Below are positions 37,701 through 49,666 of a stretch of 64,000 nucleotides of DNA, piece after piece. Origin of the DNA: Zygnema circumcarinatum. Taxonomy: Eukaryota > Streptophyta > Zygnematophyceae > Zygnematales > Zygnemataceae. How positions within the stretch are numbered: position 1 is the stretch's first letter; each line of letters starts with the position of its first letter. Position numbers and translations under genes: made by a program. The stretch lies in contig CM074804.1 in the NCBI GenBank assembly GCA_037447605.1, positions 7,872,527-7,936,526 on the forward strand. Direction: 5' to 3'. The notes under the pieces are model-generated. The model worked only from the letters and a program-made list of their open reading frames with translations, was not told the origin of the DNA and made no database searches.

Positions 37701-40700
37701 GTTCTTGCTGCTGCTGGCAGTGGAGCGGGGGGGACGGAAGAGCGTCTTCAAATTCGTGAAGGCAGGAGGGATGGCCACAATTATCCCGCTCATGGTGGTC
37801 TCCTTAGCCAAGGTCGGACTCTCTTCATCCCAGAAACCCAAAAATCGATACAGCAGATGGTTCTAAATACAAAGATATGCATTGGAATGGGCTTCTCCAG
37901 ATAGATGCTTAGGGAGGCAAACCACGCTGCATGATTCACAAAGCTCCCTAAGGGCTGTAATTCCGTAATTGCTAAACTCAAACATCGTCATAGTAAGCGG
38001 GTAAGTGGATATGCTGATGATTGTGATGATGTTTGCAGTGTTGCAAGGATGTAACTCTGTTCGAATGCGATGCCCCGAGCGTAAAGGAGCGGCGTGCCAT
38101 AGAAAGGGTCCCTGTGGTCGGAGCTGACGGAGAGGTTCGCATGGCTCGCGTTCCGTCAGGGAGAACGGGCGTTCCCCCTCTGCCGGATGGCAGCATGGAG
38201 GCAAGAGATGCGATCAAGTGGCAGGATGACAGTGTTCCGGAAAAGCTGCAGTTGGGGATGGCGTTGGACCTCCTGGAGTCTATTCTAAGGTAACACCTCA
38301 CAAACAGCAGATATGGACCTTCTCCCAACAATATAGCATATCAATATAGCATAGCATTTTGTTATTGTTTGGGGGCGACAATAAGGAGCCTGAATGAATG
38401 GCTGTGTAGGCTTTCAGGCCACGACAACAGTGCGGAGTGCTTCCCTCCCTCGGCTGCCTGCCAAGACCTCACTCGACACGAGATTCTCTACCACTTGGTG
38501 CAGATGCTTCTCCGAGCAAAGGCACCATTCTTCGGAAGGTGAGGCATCAAAACAGAGTTGTGGAGTGATTTATGTGCTCGAGACATGATAGAAAAGTTTG
38601 TTCTACGGTCGGTCACTCTAAACATCCGAAGGAAATCGTGTCATAATGTCTCATTTCTTGAAGCTGGAGTCTCGTAATGCTGTGGGAGGTGGCAGGATTC
38701 TGGACATCCTTGTTTCGCTGTTCAAAGCAGACAAGTCAGCTCTTCCTGGCTTATACAAATTCGGTATTTTCGATATTGTGCTTTGGAAGCTCCTAGCTGG
38801 AGACATCACCAAGGAGGATAAGTCGGCGATTGTAAAATTTCTATGGCAGGCCCATCTGCACCAGGTATGTTGGCATAAAGCTTCTCCACTCTTTATCTGT
38901 TGAATCTGAGACCCTATGGGTGCATGCTGCTGAAAAACTTCCATCGTTGCTTTTGCAAATCAGTGAAATTTCTGCATGGTCGGTGCATGGAAAGATCATT
39001 ATTATTGATGTTTTCTCAACTGCACGAAAAGTACTTAGTATTTAGTCTTTAGTACTCTACGTTCCTAGGGTTCATTATTAGGGTTTGAGCATTGCTGGTT
39101 GAAATGGGGGTGTGCAGGAACCGGACGGGTATCTTCATTCTCCCCTGAAGGGGCTCATTGTGGTGGAGCACATTCCATGGAATGAGAGCATTCTCCGGCT
39201 ATGGCTTCCACCAGGCCTCATCTCCAAGCTTATTCAGGAGGTCCACAACTCTCACAACTTGGAATACATATAGAGTGTCCCATAGTATAAGAAAGAGTTA
39301 TCCCCTTACAACCACCAGACTTATCTTTCTCTCATGTCCATATTAAACCGCATGATGCAGGGGCCGGAAGGCTTCAAGCTGAAGCTGGATAATGAAGAAG
39401 ACTCTCCAGAGCTCATTTGGAACAAAGAAATGAAAGCAAGGCTGGTGGAAAAACTCACAGCAGATTTAGAACCCTACGTTAAGGCCCGGGCTGCAGACCC
39501 ACAGGCTCTCTTTATTTACCAGCCACGACCGGCGATTGAATATCCCGAGCTTGCAGGTCAGAACTTTTGAACTATTTCTGTCTTGTGAAGGGGCCTTTGG
39601 CGGATTCGAAAAACCCTAAAAACCCTAACCAGGGAATAGTGCTTCTCTTCGTATGTTCTGACTTTGGTTTTCGATGAACAGACACCATCTTTGTTGCCCC
39701 GCTATATCTGCACAACTTGCTGGATGTGGAACGGTTTCCAAACCACCAAGTCGCCGATCCCCCCTCCTTCCATACAGCAGTTCTACAGGTGGGTTTTCTT
39801 TTCTGACTTCCTTGCCAAGTTACAGCATCAAATGGAAAAGAATTGTTCCTCTTTTGTGCTGATTTGTATTGCGGGATCCCCTCTTTCCCCCTCCCCCCCG
39901 GTCCTCCCCGCCTTTTCTTGTAGATTCCATTAGCTTGAGAGAACATAGTACCGGCTTTCTGTATGGGCTGAATCTGGTCTCATTGCTAATGTTAATGATT
40001 GTTAATGATTGTGGGAGTGCGGTATTACAGGAGTATCAGCGGATACTGAGCTCTACCACCGGTACATCTGTGTGGCGTCAGGAAGTCCCACGTATTGTTC
40101 AGTTGGCTGAAGCACAGGTGCAGTTCCAATTTCCTCCCCCACCGTCTCTCTCTCTCTCTACCACTCCTGTCCTCTACTCCAACTTCTTCTCTCTCGCTTC
40201 CCTCCCGCCTGCCTCCTCCAAGGCTCTGTTCCTGCCACCGGACCATGCATTATCCAACACAGACTGCTTTTCTGTACCCGTTCTCATAGCTGCTTCATGT
40301 ACTGACCTCATCCAGCTTCAAGCCCTCTTCTTTAATGCCTAAAAGGCCTAAATAATTCTAAAGCGACACAAGTGGGATTGCCCCTTCCCTTTCTGACCCT
40401 TTGAAGGGAGCGCACTCTTCTGATTCTTGACCTGCGTGTGGGAGGGAACGAGAGCAGGCCCTTGTCCTGCAGAGTCATCCTCAGATCCCTCTCTCTGCCC
40501 AGGCAGAGAGCACTGTGATGGATATCGCCACTCCCGCACTTCGTGTCTGCATAGCACAGAAAGACGGCTGCCCCGCCCCTATGACTTCAATTCTGGCACA
40601 CGCTGCTTCGATTCTGCGAAGCATAGCGAAGACGCGTGCAAAGTGAGTCCTGAAAATGGAATAGTATATGTATATTTATCGTGAGTTATAAAGGTCCTGG

Positions 40701-43700
40701 AAAACTTGGTCGTAAGGGCCCGCATAGCACTGAAGGTCTAAAAAAGAACGGTGGAAAACATAAAGTTGGAAAGACTTTGTTACTGGACTTCACTGAGCGG
40801 GGAGTGGCCGGCTGCAAAATAAGACAATTGTTGTTTGTCGTAAGGAATGGATTTGGGTGGAGCAAGGAGGGAGGTGTGGGCGAAGGCGGGGAATAGGAAC
40901 TGGTAGAGTACGGTAGAGAATTCGCGAGAGGGAAGGATACGCTGTAGACGACAGAGTCTACTAAAGGCAGCCTCATACACACATTCCTCAAACTTAAAGC
41001 TCCATTCCTAAATCTCTAAAGCTCAAACATGTTAAGCTTACCCAATCGCCATTAAGGGGAAAAAGTAAATGAGTGAAGCTCCTATTTTAACCCTTCTTTT
41101 GGCCGTGCAGGGACACAAAGGTTTCAGAGTCTGCTATCAGCTTCGCGCTGAGTGTTCTATCTTTGGGGATTCGCGGAAAGGCAGATGGGAGCTTCCCTGA
41201 CTCCCCTGCAGGGACCTCCTTGGAGCCCGCCCTAGAGGGAGCAATGGGAGTGTTAGAGCTTGCTGCAGCGACGAGGTGGGTCATTCTCTCCTTCCACGTT
41301 TGTTGGGAGAGAGAAGAGAGACATATGATGACGCTTTGATGGCATTTGATCAAAGCGAGAAATCGTAAGAAATGGGCTTCCTCAACAGGTGTAATGTATC
41401 CAGTGCAAATGAACACATGGCACGTGAACTCAAGGAGATGTTCAGTGTATCTGGGGTTCACCGCGTTTCAGTAAACTGTAGGAAAGAGAGTGAGAAAGAG
41501 GGAGGGAGTACGGCTGTGGGTGTGTAGGGAGGGGCGTCACATTCTGCGGGACGATGTGAGGTGGCGGAAGGGTTTTTGGTGGGCTCTCTGCTCCTCCGCG
41601 GGAGCACACATGGCGGAGCCGGAGAAGGGCCCGAGCCCCGTCGCATTCAGTGCATTGGACTGCCTCAATCACTTCTCAGGGGATGTGGAACTCTGCTACC
41701 GCGTTGTTAAGCAGGTAATTATACCCCCCCCCCACAACACATACACTCTCTCTCGCCCTCTCTGTGTCTCTCTCCCCCTTGCTGTCCTTCCCTCCTATAT
41801 TCCCTTCCTCCCTTCCGCCCTCCCTCCCTCTTTCCTGCGCCTACTTGGCTGGTTTTTTCGATCTGTAGTAGTTCGAGGGAAGGGCTGGTTTGTCTTTTTT
41901 TTTTTTTCTCAATCTTAAAGCATTACAACCCTGCATCCTGCAACTCTATCCACTACCTCACAATTCTGACCTTTTGAAAGCTTGTTTTCTCTCTTCCCCA
42001 GGGGCTTCTGCTCCCCTTGCTGCTCTTGACAGTCCCCTTGGAGGAAACCCTTCCCTCCCTCAGAGAGAGACTCTCCTCTCCCTCAGAGGTGGACTCTCGC
42101 CCTATTGAACAGGTGGCAGCTGAAGTCCTCCGTACTCTCGCAGTGACTCTCGACCAAGCTCCGGAAATGGACCCAAGTCCTCGCCTTCAGTTTGAGACGG
42201 GAATTCTTGCAACTGTCATTCCTCTCGCTATGCTTACCAGCTTGAAGAATCCCGATGCAGGAGCTGCCAAGTTCATGGCTATGGCTACCACGGATTTGTC
42301 GCAGCCAACAGCTATTTGGAACAGGGAGGTTCGGACAGAGCTGAGAAGGAAGGTAGTGGAGAGAGTGAAGGAGCACAACCTGCAGCAGGCGACGGGTGTT
42401 CTCACTACAGACGATGAGTTGAAGTGGTTGGAGGAGTTCAGGTGCGCATGTTTACTTTCACTGCGCTCTCCTCCTGCTGCTCCTTTCAAGTCACTTTCAG
42501 TTCACTTTAGCAAATCAGCTGCACATTCATACTTCCAAAGGAGATGAAATGAAAAGCCTTTCACTAATCCCCCTCCTTTCTTCACTACTCTTTTTCTTTT
42601 CTCTGAATGCGGGTATGCAGTTACGACGCGCTGAAGGACGAGATGGTAATTTCGGGAGTCTTTGTGAAGGGCTATGCGACGGGTCACTGGCAACATTTTG
42701 ACCTTCCCGATGGACGCGCCTTTTTGGAGTCCCTTCAGGCCTACTTAGAGGCCAACCGCCACATTCTCCTCCCTCCCCACCAGCGACACTTGGAGAACGG
42801 AGGAGTCACTCCCGACTCTCACACTCCTCCCGTGGAGAATGGAGGGAGGCCGGTGGGAGGGAAGGTGAAGCTTCCCTCTACCGAGGAGGACTTTCTCATC
42901 GCCATGGCTGCTCTGGGGGAGTGTCTCCGATATGCTGTGGAGGACAGTAAGAAGGGAATGCTGCTCCAAGTGAGGTATCCTCTCCTTGCCGAGGTTCTTA
43001 TGAAGGGTGCTCATATTCCTGCTGCTCAGATGGAAGTAGCCGCCATAGCCCAAGTCCTTGCAGGCCATGTTACAGCGCAAGAGGAGCTCCTTCCTTCTCC
43101 TCTTCTTCCTGTAATGGCCCAAAAGCTGTGGGAAGGCCTTGTCTCTCCCGATGACAAAGCCCACGAAGTCTCGAGTTCAATTCTCGATGCTTTCTTGGAA
43201 CTCAGTCAGGAAATGCCCGCCACCATTGCTGCGACAAACTACTTCTCCAGCAGTGGAGCCCTGCTCCTCATTTTAGCCCTTTTCCTTGATGCGGAATTGC
43301 CCTCCTTTGGTGGAGACGTTGAAGATCTGAAGTCTCCTAGAAGTCACCCAAAAGCAAAAGAATCTGGGCAGCTAGTCGCTGCTCAGATTTTAGGGCATCT
43401 CCTGCTAGCAGCCATGGGAGTACATAGTCGAGCAAAATTGGTAAAGGACCTCGCACTCCGACGCTCTGTAGGAGACATTTCCGCCTTAGCTAATGGACAT
43501 GCTGGTGGCAGCCTTTTCGCGCATGTAACAGATATGTATGAGCTCTCCAATATTCTTGATATGGCACAGGAAATGACAGTTCAGCCGCATGTTCTTCGAA
43601 CTTTGTATCAGTTCCTCCCTCTCGACATGCTCTCCACGCTTGCGAGAGACCCCACTGAAGCTTGTGAGATGGTAGGGAGCAAGGTCTGTACGCCTCTCCT

Positions 43701-44901
43701 TGTGTGGGAGGAGGCTGTACGGCTGCGTTGTGGGAGACGTCTGGTAGCGGACGCGAGGAGTGTGAAGGAATCGATGGAGAGAGAGGGAGAAGGGGCAGTG
43801 GGTCTGCCTGCTTGGTCTCTGTCAAGTCAGGAAGATCCGGTATTTTTGAGATACGTTAGAGCGGTAGTTTCACGACCTGGAGACGCAGAGGAGGAGATGG
43901 AAGAACTTTTCTCCGAGGAGGCCCAAGAAGGGTATGTGAAGGAGCTCTACATGGGGGGGTTCTATGTGGATCAGGTATTACGGAAGCCAGCATATGAAAT
44001 GAATGCCATTTTAGAGGATCGTTTGTTGCGGGAAATTCGGAAGACTGTTGTAGTGGCGGCCCCATCGCATGGTGCACGTTCGAGTGAATACTCTTTTGAT
44101 GATCGCAGGAGGCTTCTTTTAGCATTGCTTGCGCTGTTTCGAAGTCGTCCAAGTCTTTTGGCTACGTCTAACATAGACATATTCTTCCCTATCTACAATT
44201 TCATCGCTGGGGGAAGTGGGGAGGAGAGGAGGGGCCTTGCCCTCCCGGGTCTTCTCCTTTTCCATTGCACTGTGACCAGCTCAGACATCGCTGAGTTTGT
44301 TGTCAATGAAGAGCTCCTTAACACTCTCTCCGTTCTTCTCTCCCTCAAAGTCCCACAATCTGAAGAAGGAAAGGCGGGCACCGACCCGCGGTTATGCAGT
44401 CTGATGCTGCTGCTGCGTCTTGTACGGTACAGCTCAAAGGCAACCAAAACAGCACTAGAATTGGACCTTGTAGGGCAGGTAGCTTCAATAGTCTTTGATA
44501 AAGGGGAAGATAATGTGCGGAAAAGGGCAGCGGAGGTGCTCTCTGTGATGAGTGTCGATAGGCGATGTGGATCGGAGGTGAAACAAGCATTAGACCGAAT
44601 AATTCCGGAGGAGGCGAAGGATTTTATTGAGTGGCAAGTACCCCTCGCCAACATTAATGATGATGTGGTGGATGATGAGGCTATGTCCCATTTCCTCGCA
44701 CACCGATTTCCTGCAGAATGGTGGACCGCGACTTCGTCCGAATATTCATCCATGTCGGAGGTAACAGAACAGCTTCCAAATGGCAGGATGGAATTTGCAG
44801 AGCAGGCTGAGAAGGACCATCGGAATGGTGTCTCCGGAGCTGCGCCCAACCATGTTGAGCCTAAAGATGTTGAGACCAAAGATGTGACTACGGTGGACTA
44901 G
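28736..44901 (+). CDS. GRV2: RME-8/GRV2-family endosomal protein, four IWN repeats, no J domain visible
   Basis: 34-exon model, about 7134 nt, 2377 aa, all phases consistent: 28736..29042, 29381..29472, 29633..29794, 29973..30056, 30851..30990, 31224..31446, 32873..33007, 33255..33324, 33491..33618, 33899..34033, 34445..34543, 34760..34780, 34862..34945, 35089..35168, 35449..35512, 35743..35898, 36194..36247, 36378..36551, 36810..36975, 37058..37149, 37301..37486, 37636..37812, 38039..38289, 38410..38538, 38695..38863, 39118..39240, 39361..39556, 39682..39788, 40031..40117, 40473..40642, 41111..41275, 41528..41714, 42002..42441, 42621..44901. The N-terminus matches the PH-like start of the family. 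The four IWN motifs (VLVWNDFKRQELL about residue 722, ELIWNKEMKARL about 1184, TAIWNREVRTELRRKV about 1574, LLVWEEAVRL about 1977) sit in ARM-like helices. RME-8 proteins act with Hsc70 on endosomes in clathrin uncoating and sorting. The J domain normally between IWN2 and IWN3 is absent. Exons 8, 12 and 32 are the least certain. Confidence 0.8.
31475..31860. repeat. (GGGA)n/(GGAGGG)n purine tract in RME-8-like intron 6
   Basis: About 385 bp almost free of pyrimidines on the plus strand. It begins as pure GGGA tetranucleotides and ends in four copies of a 24-bp unit containing gggaaagggagagaaggcga. Confidence 0.9.
32032..32176 (-). pseudogene. Antisense exon-like fragment resembling a gamma-tubulin complex protein
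   Basis: Within intron 6 of the RME-8-like gene, the minus strand has a good splice acceptor (pyrimidine-rich then cacacag at 32177-32183). An open stretch reading VIVQHEAYLNDIVEKAI follows it. GCP-family proteins carry a similar HExYLxxIVEK helix near their C-terminus. No other exon of such a gene was found nearby, so this may be a relic or chance. Confidence 0.25.
34660..34738. repeat. (GA)n microsatellite in RME-8-like intron 11
   Basis: About 75 bp of nearly pure GA ending some 20 bp before the 21-nt micro-exon proposed at 34760. Confidence 0.9.
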
Positions 44902-45465
44902 AGGTAGAGGAGCATCACTTGGGATTTGGAAGTCGACTTTCAAAAGAATAGGAGGAGATGACTTGGCAAAGGGGATGCGGCTTGAGCTAGGCGTCACCTT
45001 CAAACCTGGTTGTTTTTTATGTATAGCACAGGAGGCAAAGGAACTTCCTTTCTCTCCCTTTCTCTCGCTCTCCCTCCCTCTCCCTCCACTGCCTCCTGAC
45101 CAACAATCCTCTCCCATTGCTCCCTGGCCATTTTGTAAGCTCACACTTGCTCCGCCAAATGTCCGCAGAAGCCCTAGGGAGGCTATGGCTGGAGGGTGGG
45201 GGAGACGAGAGGGAGAGAGAGGGGTGTGGTGCACGTATGGCAGGAGGAAAGTCGTGAGGTAAAAACTGGTAAAAAGCTGAAACTAGGGTTCGGTCATCTG
45301 TGTACTTTACAGAAAACTTACCTTTGGAACCTCCCCCCTCTCTCAAGGGGGGGTCGCCTTCTCTGCATTCAGGGGCAAGCTCCATAGTAGCTTGTAATAA
45401 GGAGACGATGTATGAAGGAGAGGTGCGGATTGGTCTACGGAGGCCGCCTGGGCGAGTCTTTAGCC

Positions 45466-45630
45466 TCTTTCCGAGGGAGGAAAGGGGGTTCAGGAGACTT
45501 TAGGGTTTAAACTTGAGTTTCTCTCCGAGGGAGGAAAGTAGGTTCAGGAAGGTTTAGAAAGACTTTAGGGTTTACATTTGGGCTTCTTTTTGTGGGAGGA
45601 AAGAGGGTTCAGGAGACTTTAGGGTGGACA
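45466..45630. repeat. Three-copy tandem repeat of about 55-65 bp
   Basis: Units share gggaggaaag, ggttcagga and gactttagggt blocks. The shared tail resembles a plant telomere unit. Confidence 0.75.
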
Positions 45631-46456
45631 TCGTTCACTTTTCAGGGAGAAATGTGGGGCCATTGTTTGGCCGAAGGCGTTCAGAAGGACTCGTATGCAT
45701 TTCGTTCATATTTTTTTTGGATTCAGTTCGTTTCTTTGATTACTGATTCTACCTCGTTTAATTGAAGCTTGTCTATCGATTGTTTAGTTTTTGGAGTTGT
45801 TCCTTTTGTTGGGGGTCTCTCGGCGCTGAGCTGCTGGTCCTTTTCTAGGGGCTTCCCTTTTTGTTGCCGTTAAGTAATATGTTTCGGGTTGGATTGAGTC
45901 CCTTTCAGGTTGACACTGTGCTCTCAGGACATTCGGATGCAAACACCATCGAACATCATCTGTTGACTCTATCATCATTCTTTGGGATGCACCGAATGGC
46001 GGTGATGTCGCCAATGATCATCCTTGAACTTCACCTGAGTAGAGACAACCACTCACAAATTTGTATGTGGTACATCTCATCATCATCATCCCTAGCTTTC
46101 ACTCAAAAGCCTGCCATAGTCCTCAAGGGGCCACCCAAAGAACCCAACATCATTTTTTGAGTGATGTGGAGGGGCCACGACCAACCAGAACACTGGTAGC
46201 TGCATGCAGACATCACGCTCCAAAAAGCGCCCACTGAAGGAAGGGAATGAACGTACAGTTGAGAGTTTCACCCACTTTAACATTTGCGAAACTTATCTTT
46301 AACATTTGCGAAATTTGGGCACTGGTGAAATTGAGCCCTCTGTTCACGCCACAGCAGAGTAATGGAAAACCTGCCCGTCCTGGATCGAAGGTGGGAAAAT
46401 GCCGAGGAAAAGAACATTTGTACAAACCATTGCGGGAATAGGGGAGGGAGGGAGGG

Positions 46457-46632
46457 NNNNNNNNNNNNNNNNNNNNNNNNNNNNNNNNNNNNNNNNNNNN
46501 NNNNNNNNNNNNNNNNNNNNNNNNNNNNNNNNNNNNNNNNNNNNNNNNNNNNNNNNNNNNNNNNNNNNNNNNNNNNNNNNNNNNNNNNNNNNNNNNNNNN
46601 NNNNNNNNNNNNNNNNNNNNNNNNNNNNNNNN
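46457..46632. other. Assembly gap (176 N)
   Basis: Run of N preceded by gggagggaggg, so a purine simple repeat is the likely cause. It lies outside the gene models. Confidence 0.97.
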
Positions 46633-46983
46633 AAGAAAGAATATGGAATATGATGAAGATATGGTCCAAACTAACCGACTTCAGAGCCTCCTTTCCTCCA
46701 AATCACAGGCCTTTTCTTACTCTTTGAGCCACGGCTTCATGCTATGATCGATCAAAAGAAGTCGAGAGTTGTCGTCGTTAAGGTCATTCGGAGAATTGAA
46801 TGCGTCGACGGCACTTGTCAAAAGATGATCTTGCGAAGCTCCGCAGGAAATATTACCCAACGTTTGCAGCTCTTGTTATTTTGCTCCTCGAGCCAGACGG
46901 CTCGAACCGAAAAAAGCACTCGCGCCGATTAATTCTGTTGAGCTGCATATAGGGTTTTAAATCCATGCGGTTACCGTTTGGAA

Positions 46984-47786
46984 TCATTTTTCCAAATGCC
47001 CAAACTCTTCCCTCCACAGAGCGCCCGCTTCCTCCGGAGAGCGCAAAGTCCAGATGTGCTGCTCCTCACTCTCCTCAGCGAGTCTCCTCGCCTGCAACCG
47101 CAATCCGTGCCCACTACTGTTTAAGGGCTTCAAGGTTCAGACTCCCGGCTCGGGCCCCTTGCAGAAGGAAGTTTCCACTCCTCCTCACGCGCCTCCCACT
47201 TCCCTCCCTCTCCCTCTCCCTCTCCCTCTTCCACTTCCAGCCCCTCCCCTTTCCTCCCCTCCCACCTTCCCCCTCCCACCCTCCCTTCTTCTCCCTCTCC
47301 TAACACCGTGAAGCAGCACTCTTCCCGCTCTCTCTCCATCTCCCCCTTCCAACCCCCCCTTTCCCCCTCTTCCCCTCTTCTCCCCCTTCCCCCTCCCTCC
47401 CTCCCTCCCTCCCTCCCTCTCTCCACATAGCTCCTCCTCCTCCTCCTCCCAACCCCCCTCCCCCTTAGCACCTCGTACCTGTATGCGCGGCCTGGCGGCG
47501 GTGCGCAGGAGCATGCAGTCGCTGAGCGCGCGCCACCGCGCGAGGCAGCTGTCGAACTCGCCCTCGCGGTAGTACGCGCTCGCCTGAAACACGGGCGCTG
47601 CGGCCCCGCCCCCCCGCCCCCCGTCAGTGGCCACCCACAGGCCTCGCCCGCACGTGCGGGGGCGCAGCGGGGGGAGGGAGGGAGGGAGGGGAGGGCGCCA
47701 CGTGGCAGGCGCTCACAGTAGCAGAACCAGAGGGCGTCCACGTGGCGCACGCAGGACTCGCGCGGCTCCTCGCTGGCGGCCTCCAT
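46984..47786 (-). CDS. Twin-CX9C small protein, DUF3128 / EMI1 (C22orf39) family
   Basis: Three-exon model: complement(join(46984..47091, 47479..47597, 47717..47786)), 297 nt, 98 aa, phases consistent. Exon 1 includes the first CX9C (CVRHVDALWFC). Exon 2 includes the second (CLARWRALSDC) after YYREGEFD. The last exon ends with HIWTLRSPEEAGALWREEF, the family C-terminal block. Twin-CX9C proteins are usually oxidised by MIA40 in the mitochondrial intermembrane space; the precise role of this family in plants is not settled. The ATG at 47786 is the only in-frame methionine and has a good context (ggcgATGG). Introns are GC-rich; intron 2 is a long pyrimidine-rich (plus strand) stretch. Confidence 0.85.
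47165..47455. repeat. Pyrimidine-rich tract in twin-CX9C gene intron 2
   Basis: About 290 bp dominated by ccctc/ctccc and ctcctc units on the plus strand, purine on the coding strand. Confidence 0.85.
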
Positions 47787-47870
47787 CGCCACGTGGCGGC
47801 TCGCGGGCGCGCTCCGCAGCTGACTGTGAACCACGTGGCGCACTGTCCAATGGGGAGGCGCCACGTGGGC
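47697..47870. promoter_or_regulatory. Cluster of five CACGTGG G-boxes
   Basis: Cores at about 47699, 47740, 47790, 47834 and 47862. Three lie just upstream of the twin-CX9C gene start codon, one in its first exon and one in intron 1. The G-box is the binding core of bZIP and bHLH regulators (ABRE/PIF type). Confidence 0.6.
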
Positions 47871-49666
47871 ACAACGCACTGGACGGCAGGAAACTGCAGT
47901 GCGCCGTTGATCAGAACAGAACGGAGCAGAACGGGAGCATAGAGCCTTAAGGGACCCTCATATCGGTACGGCAACTTTTGGGAGAGAAATGGGCGCGGGC
48001 GAATCTGGGTGATTCTGTACGGACAGGGATGATAGAGCTGGGCAGACTTTAAAAAAAAAGGGGGAAAGATTTCTTTTTTTAGTAAAAACAAATAATACCT
48101 AAAGTGAGTACTCTGAAGAAATATCGTTCCAACTGGAAGGGGTACTGATTTCAATCATATTTCGTGTTGCTGAAGAAATAATTTCATTTTTTTGATTTAT
48201 TTCATTGTTTTTTCCAGTCTGACATATTATAATGATTTGCCATTTGTACGGGGTTGAGATTTTCCGTGTCAGTTTTCTCCAATGATAAGGCGCCACGTGG
48301 TTGTTGCAGGATCTGATTTGCAAGACCGACTCTGCACGACAAAATACAATCTACATTTGCTATATTTTGTATAAAATGAGAAAAATATATTTACTTTTCT
48401 GGGCGAAACCATCAATGCGGCGACGAGAGCGCCAGTCGATGCCTGAAGAGGCTTGTCGTTTCTGGATGTCGGTGGGCGTGTCGTCTTGGGAGTTTCGTAC
48501 GATAAAAGCACACGTCGGCCAGCACGCGCCGTTGACTGACAGGTAAAACCGGTGGTAGATCCGTCCCGCGTCCGCGTCATCGTCAAATGGAAGAAAACCA
48601 GCTTTTGCCTCCCGACCAATCAGAAGCCCCAAAACGCTTCGAATTTTCCAACTCACGCAAATTCCACCAGATCTACCGCTGCCGTCCCGACGACCCTCCC
48701 GCCCAGAAAGTTGATCTCCTTGATCCGCCGGCCCTGCACGACCCCCGTGACCGGCACCGCCCAATCCGGCGCCGCTGGCGGCCCCGCTCGCTGACATGGC
48801 AGTGTACGGCGCTAATCAGCGCGCGGCGCCGCGGATCTCAACTGCTGCACGCTGCGGATCGCATTCCCATGCTGCAAATTCCCGTTTAGTCTGCAGTGTG
48901 ACGGATGTTTACAAGGAACAGAAGGGTGCCACGTCACGGAAACGGCTGGTTCGAGAGCTAGTTTAGCGGAACTAGTTGTGGTTCTATGTTCCCCTGCTGG
49001 AGAGCCCTGCAGGGAGGTCTTGGCAGCAGCAAGCATTACAGGGAAGGAGGAAGGAGCAGCAAGTCATGGCTGCCGCGGCCTCCGTAGCCGTCTGGCAGGC
49101 GCGGAGGAGGACGGGCCATGAGTTTCTGGAGTTTTCCGCAGCCATGGCTGGAAGGGAGCTTTGATAGGACGGCGGCAGCTTTGCAGGATTAGACGGCGGC
49201 CTTGCGGTAACGGCTCTGCTTTTTCCTTTGAAGTTTTCTTCGTCCTATGAAAGTTTGAAGGGTGAGGTTGAGCCAGCTGGCAGGCTCAGGTCGTTTTGTT
49301 TGACATGTTGTGAACTCAGCGACCGAGCTCTGTTTTGGATGATGCGGCCATTGAATGGCTGAGTGCTTTCTGTCATTCAAACATGTCTGGTATTATGTTT
49401 GAACATCGACTTAATGCGATTTTTGGAGGACTTGGTGAGCAGGAGGAGCCAGGTGGCAGGCACTTGAAGAAGTCGGCATGCAGACAGCCACACATTTGAT
49501 TGTCTTCCTTTCCAAATGGCGTCAATAATGAAGACTTGGAGGCTATTGGTCGCATAGGCGAACACTTTTCAAGATTCGTCAAGGGAGGCATTGGCTGCTG
49601 CTGCAGAAGACTGAGCCTTGCTTGCAGGCGGCCTCGCCTTAACTGGGACCATCGCCGCTGAATAGG
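47787..49666. other. Divergent intergenic region, twin-CX9C gene and mitochondrial carrier
   Basis: Shared promoter space for two divergent genes. A sixth CCACGTGG lies at about 48292. Open frames on both strands occur between 48360 and 48890, including a minus-strand frame of 145 codons from the ATG at 48797, but no domain is recognisable and I do not call a gene. A leader for the carrier probably occupies the last few hundred bases. Confidence 0.45.

Larger units (their letters stand above)
44902..46983. other. Intergenic between convergent RME-8-like and twin-CX9C genes
   Basis: Holds 3'UTRs, a three-copy 55-65 bp repeat (45466-45630), a two-copy 20-bp direct repeat (46278-46318, aacatttgcgaaa core), a CATCAT run near 46077-46092 and a 176-base assembly gap. 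No gene is recognised. Confidence 0.5.

Noticed and set aside
40681..40896. Lysine/glycine-rich plus-strand frame in an RME-8-like intron, checked as a possible J-domain exon
   Set aside because: No HPD motif and no helix pattern of a J domain; the flanking exons join in phase without it.
48360..48890. Open frames on both strands, including 145 codons on the minus strand from the ATG at 48797
   Set aside because: GC-rich promoter DNA gives long frames by chance; no domain, no conserved motif and no splice partner were found.
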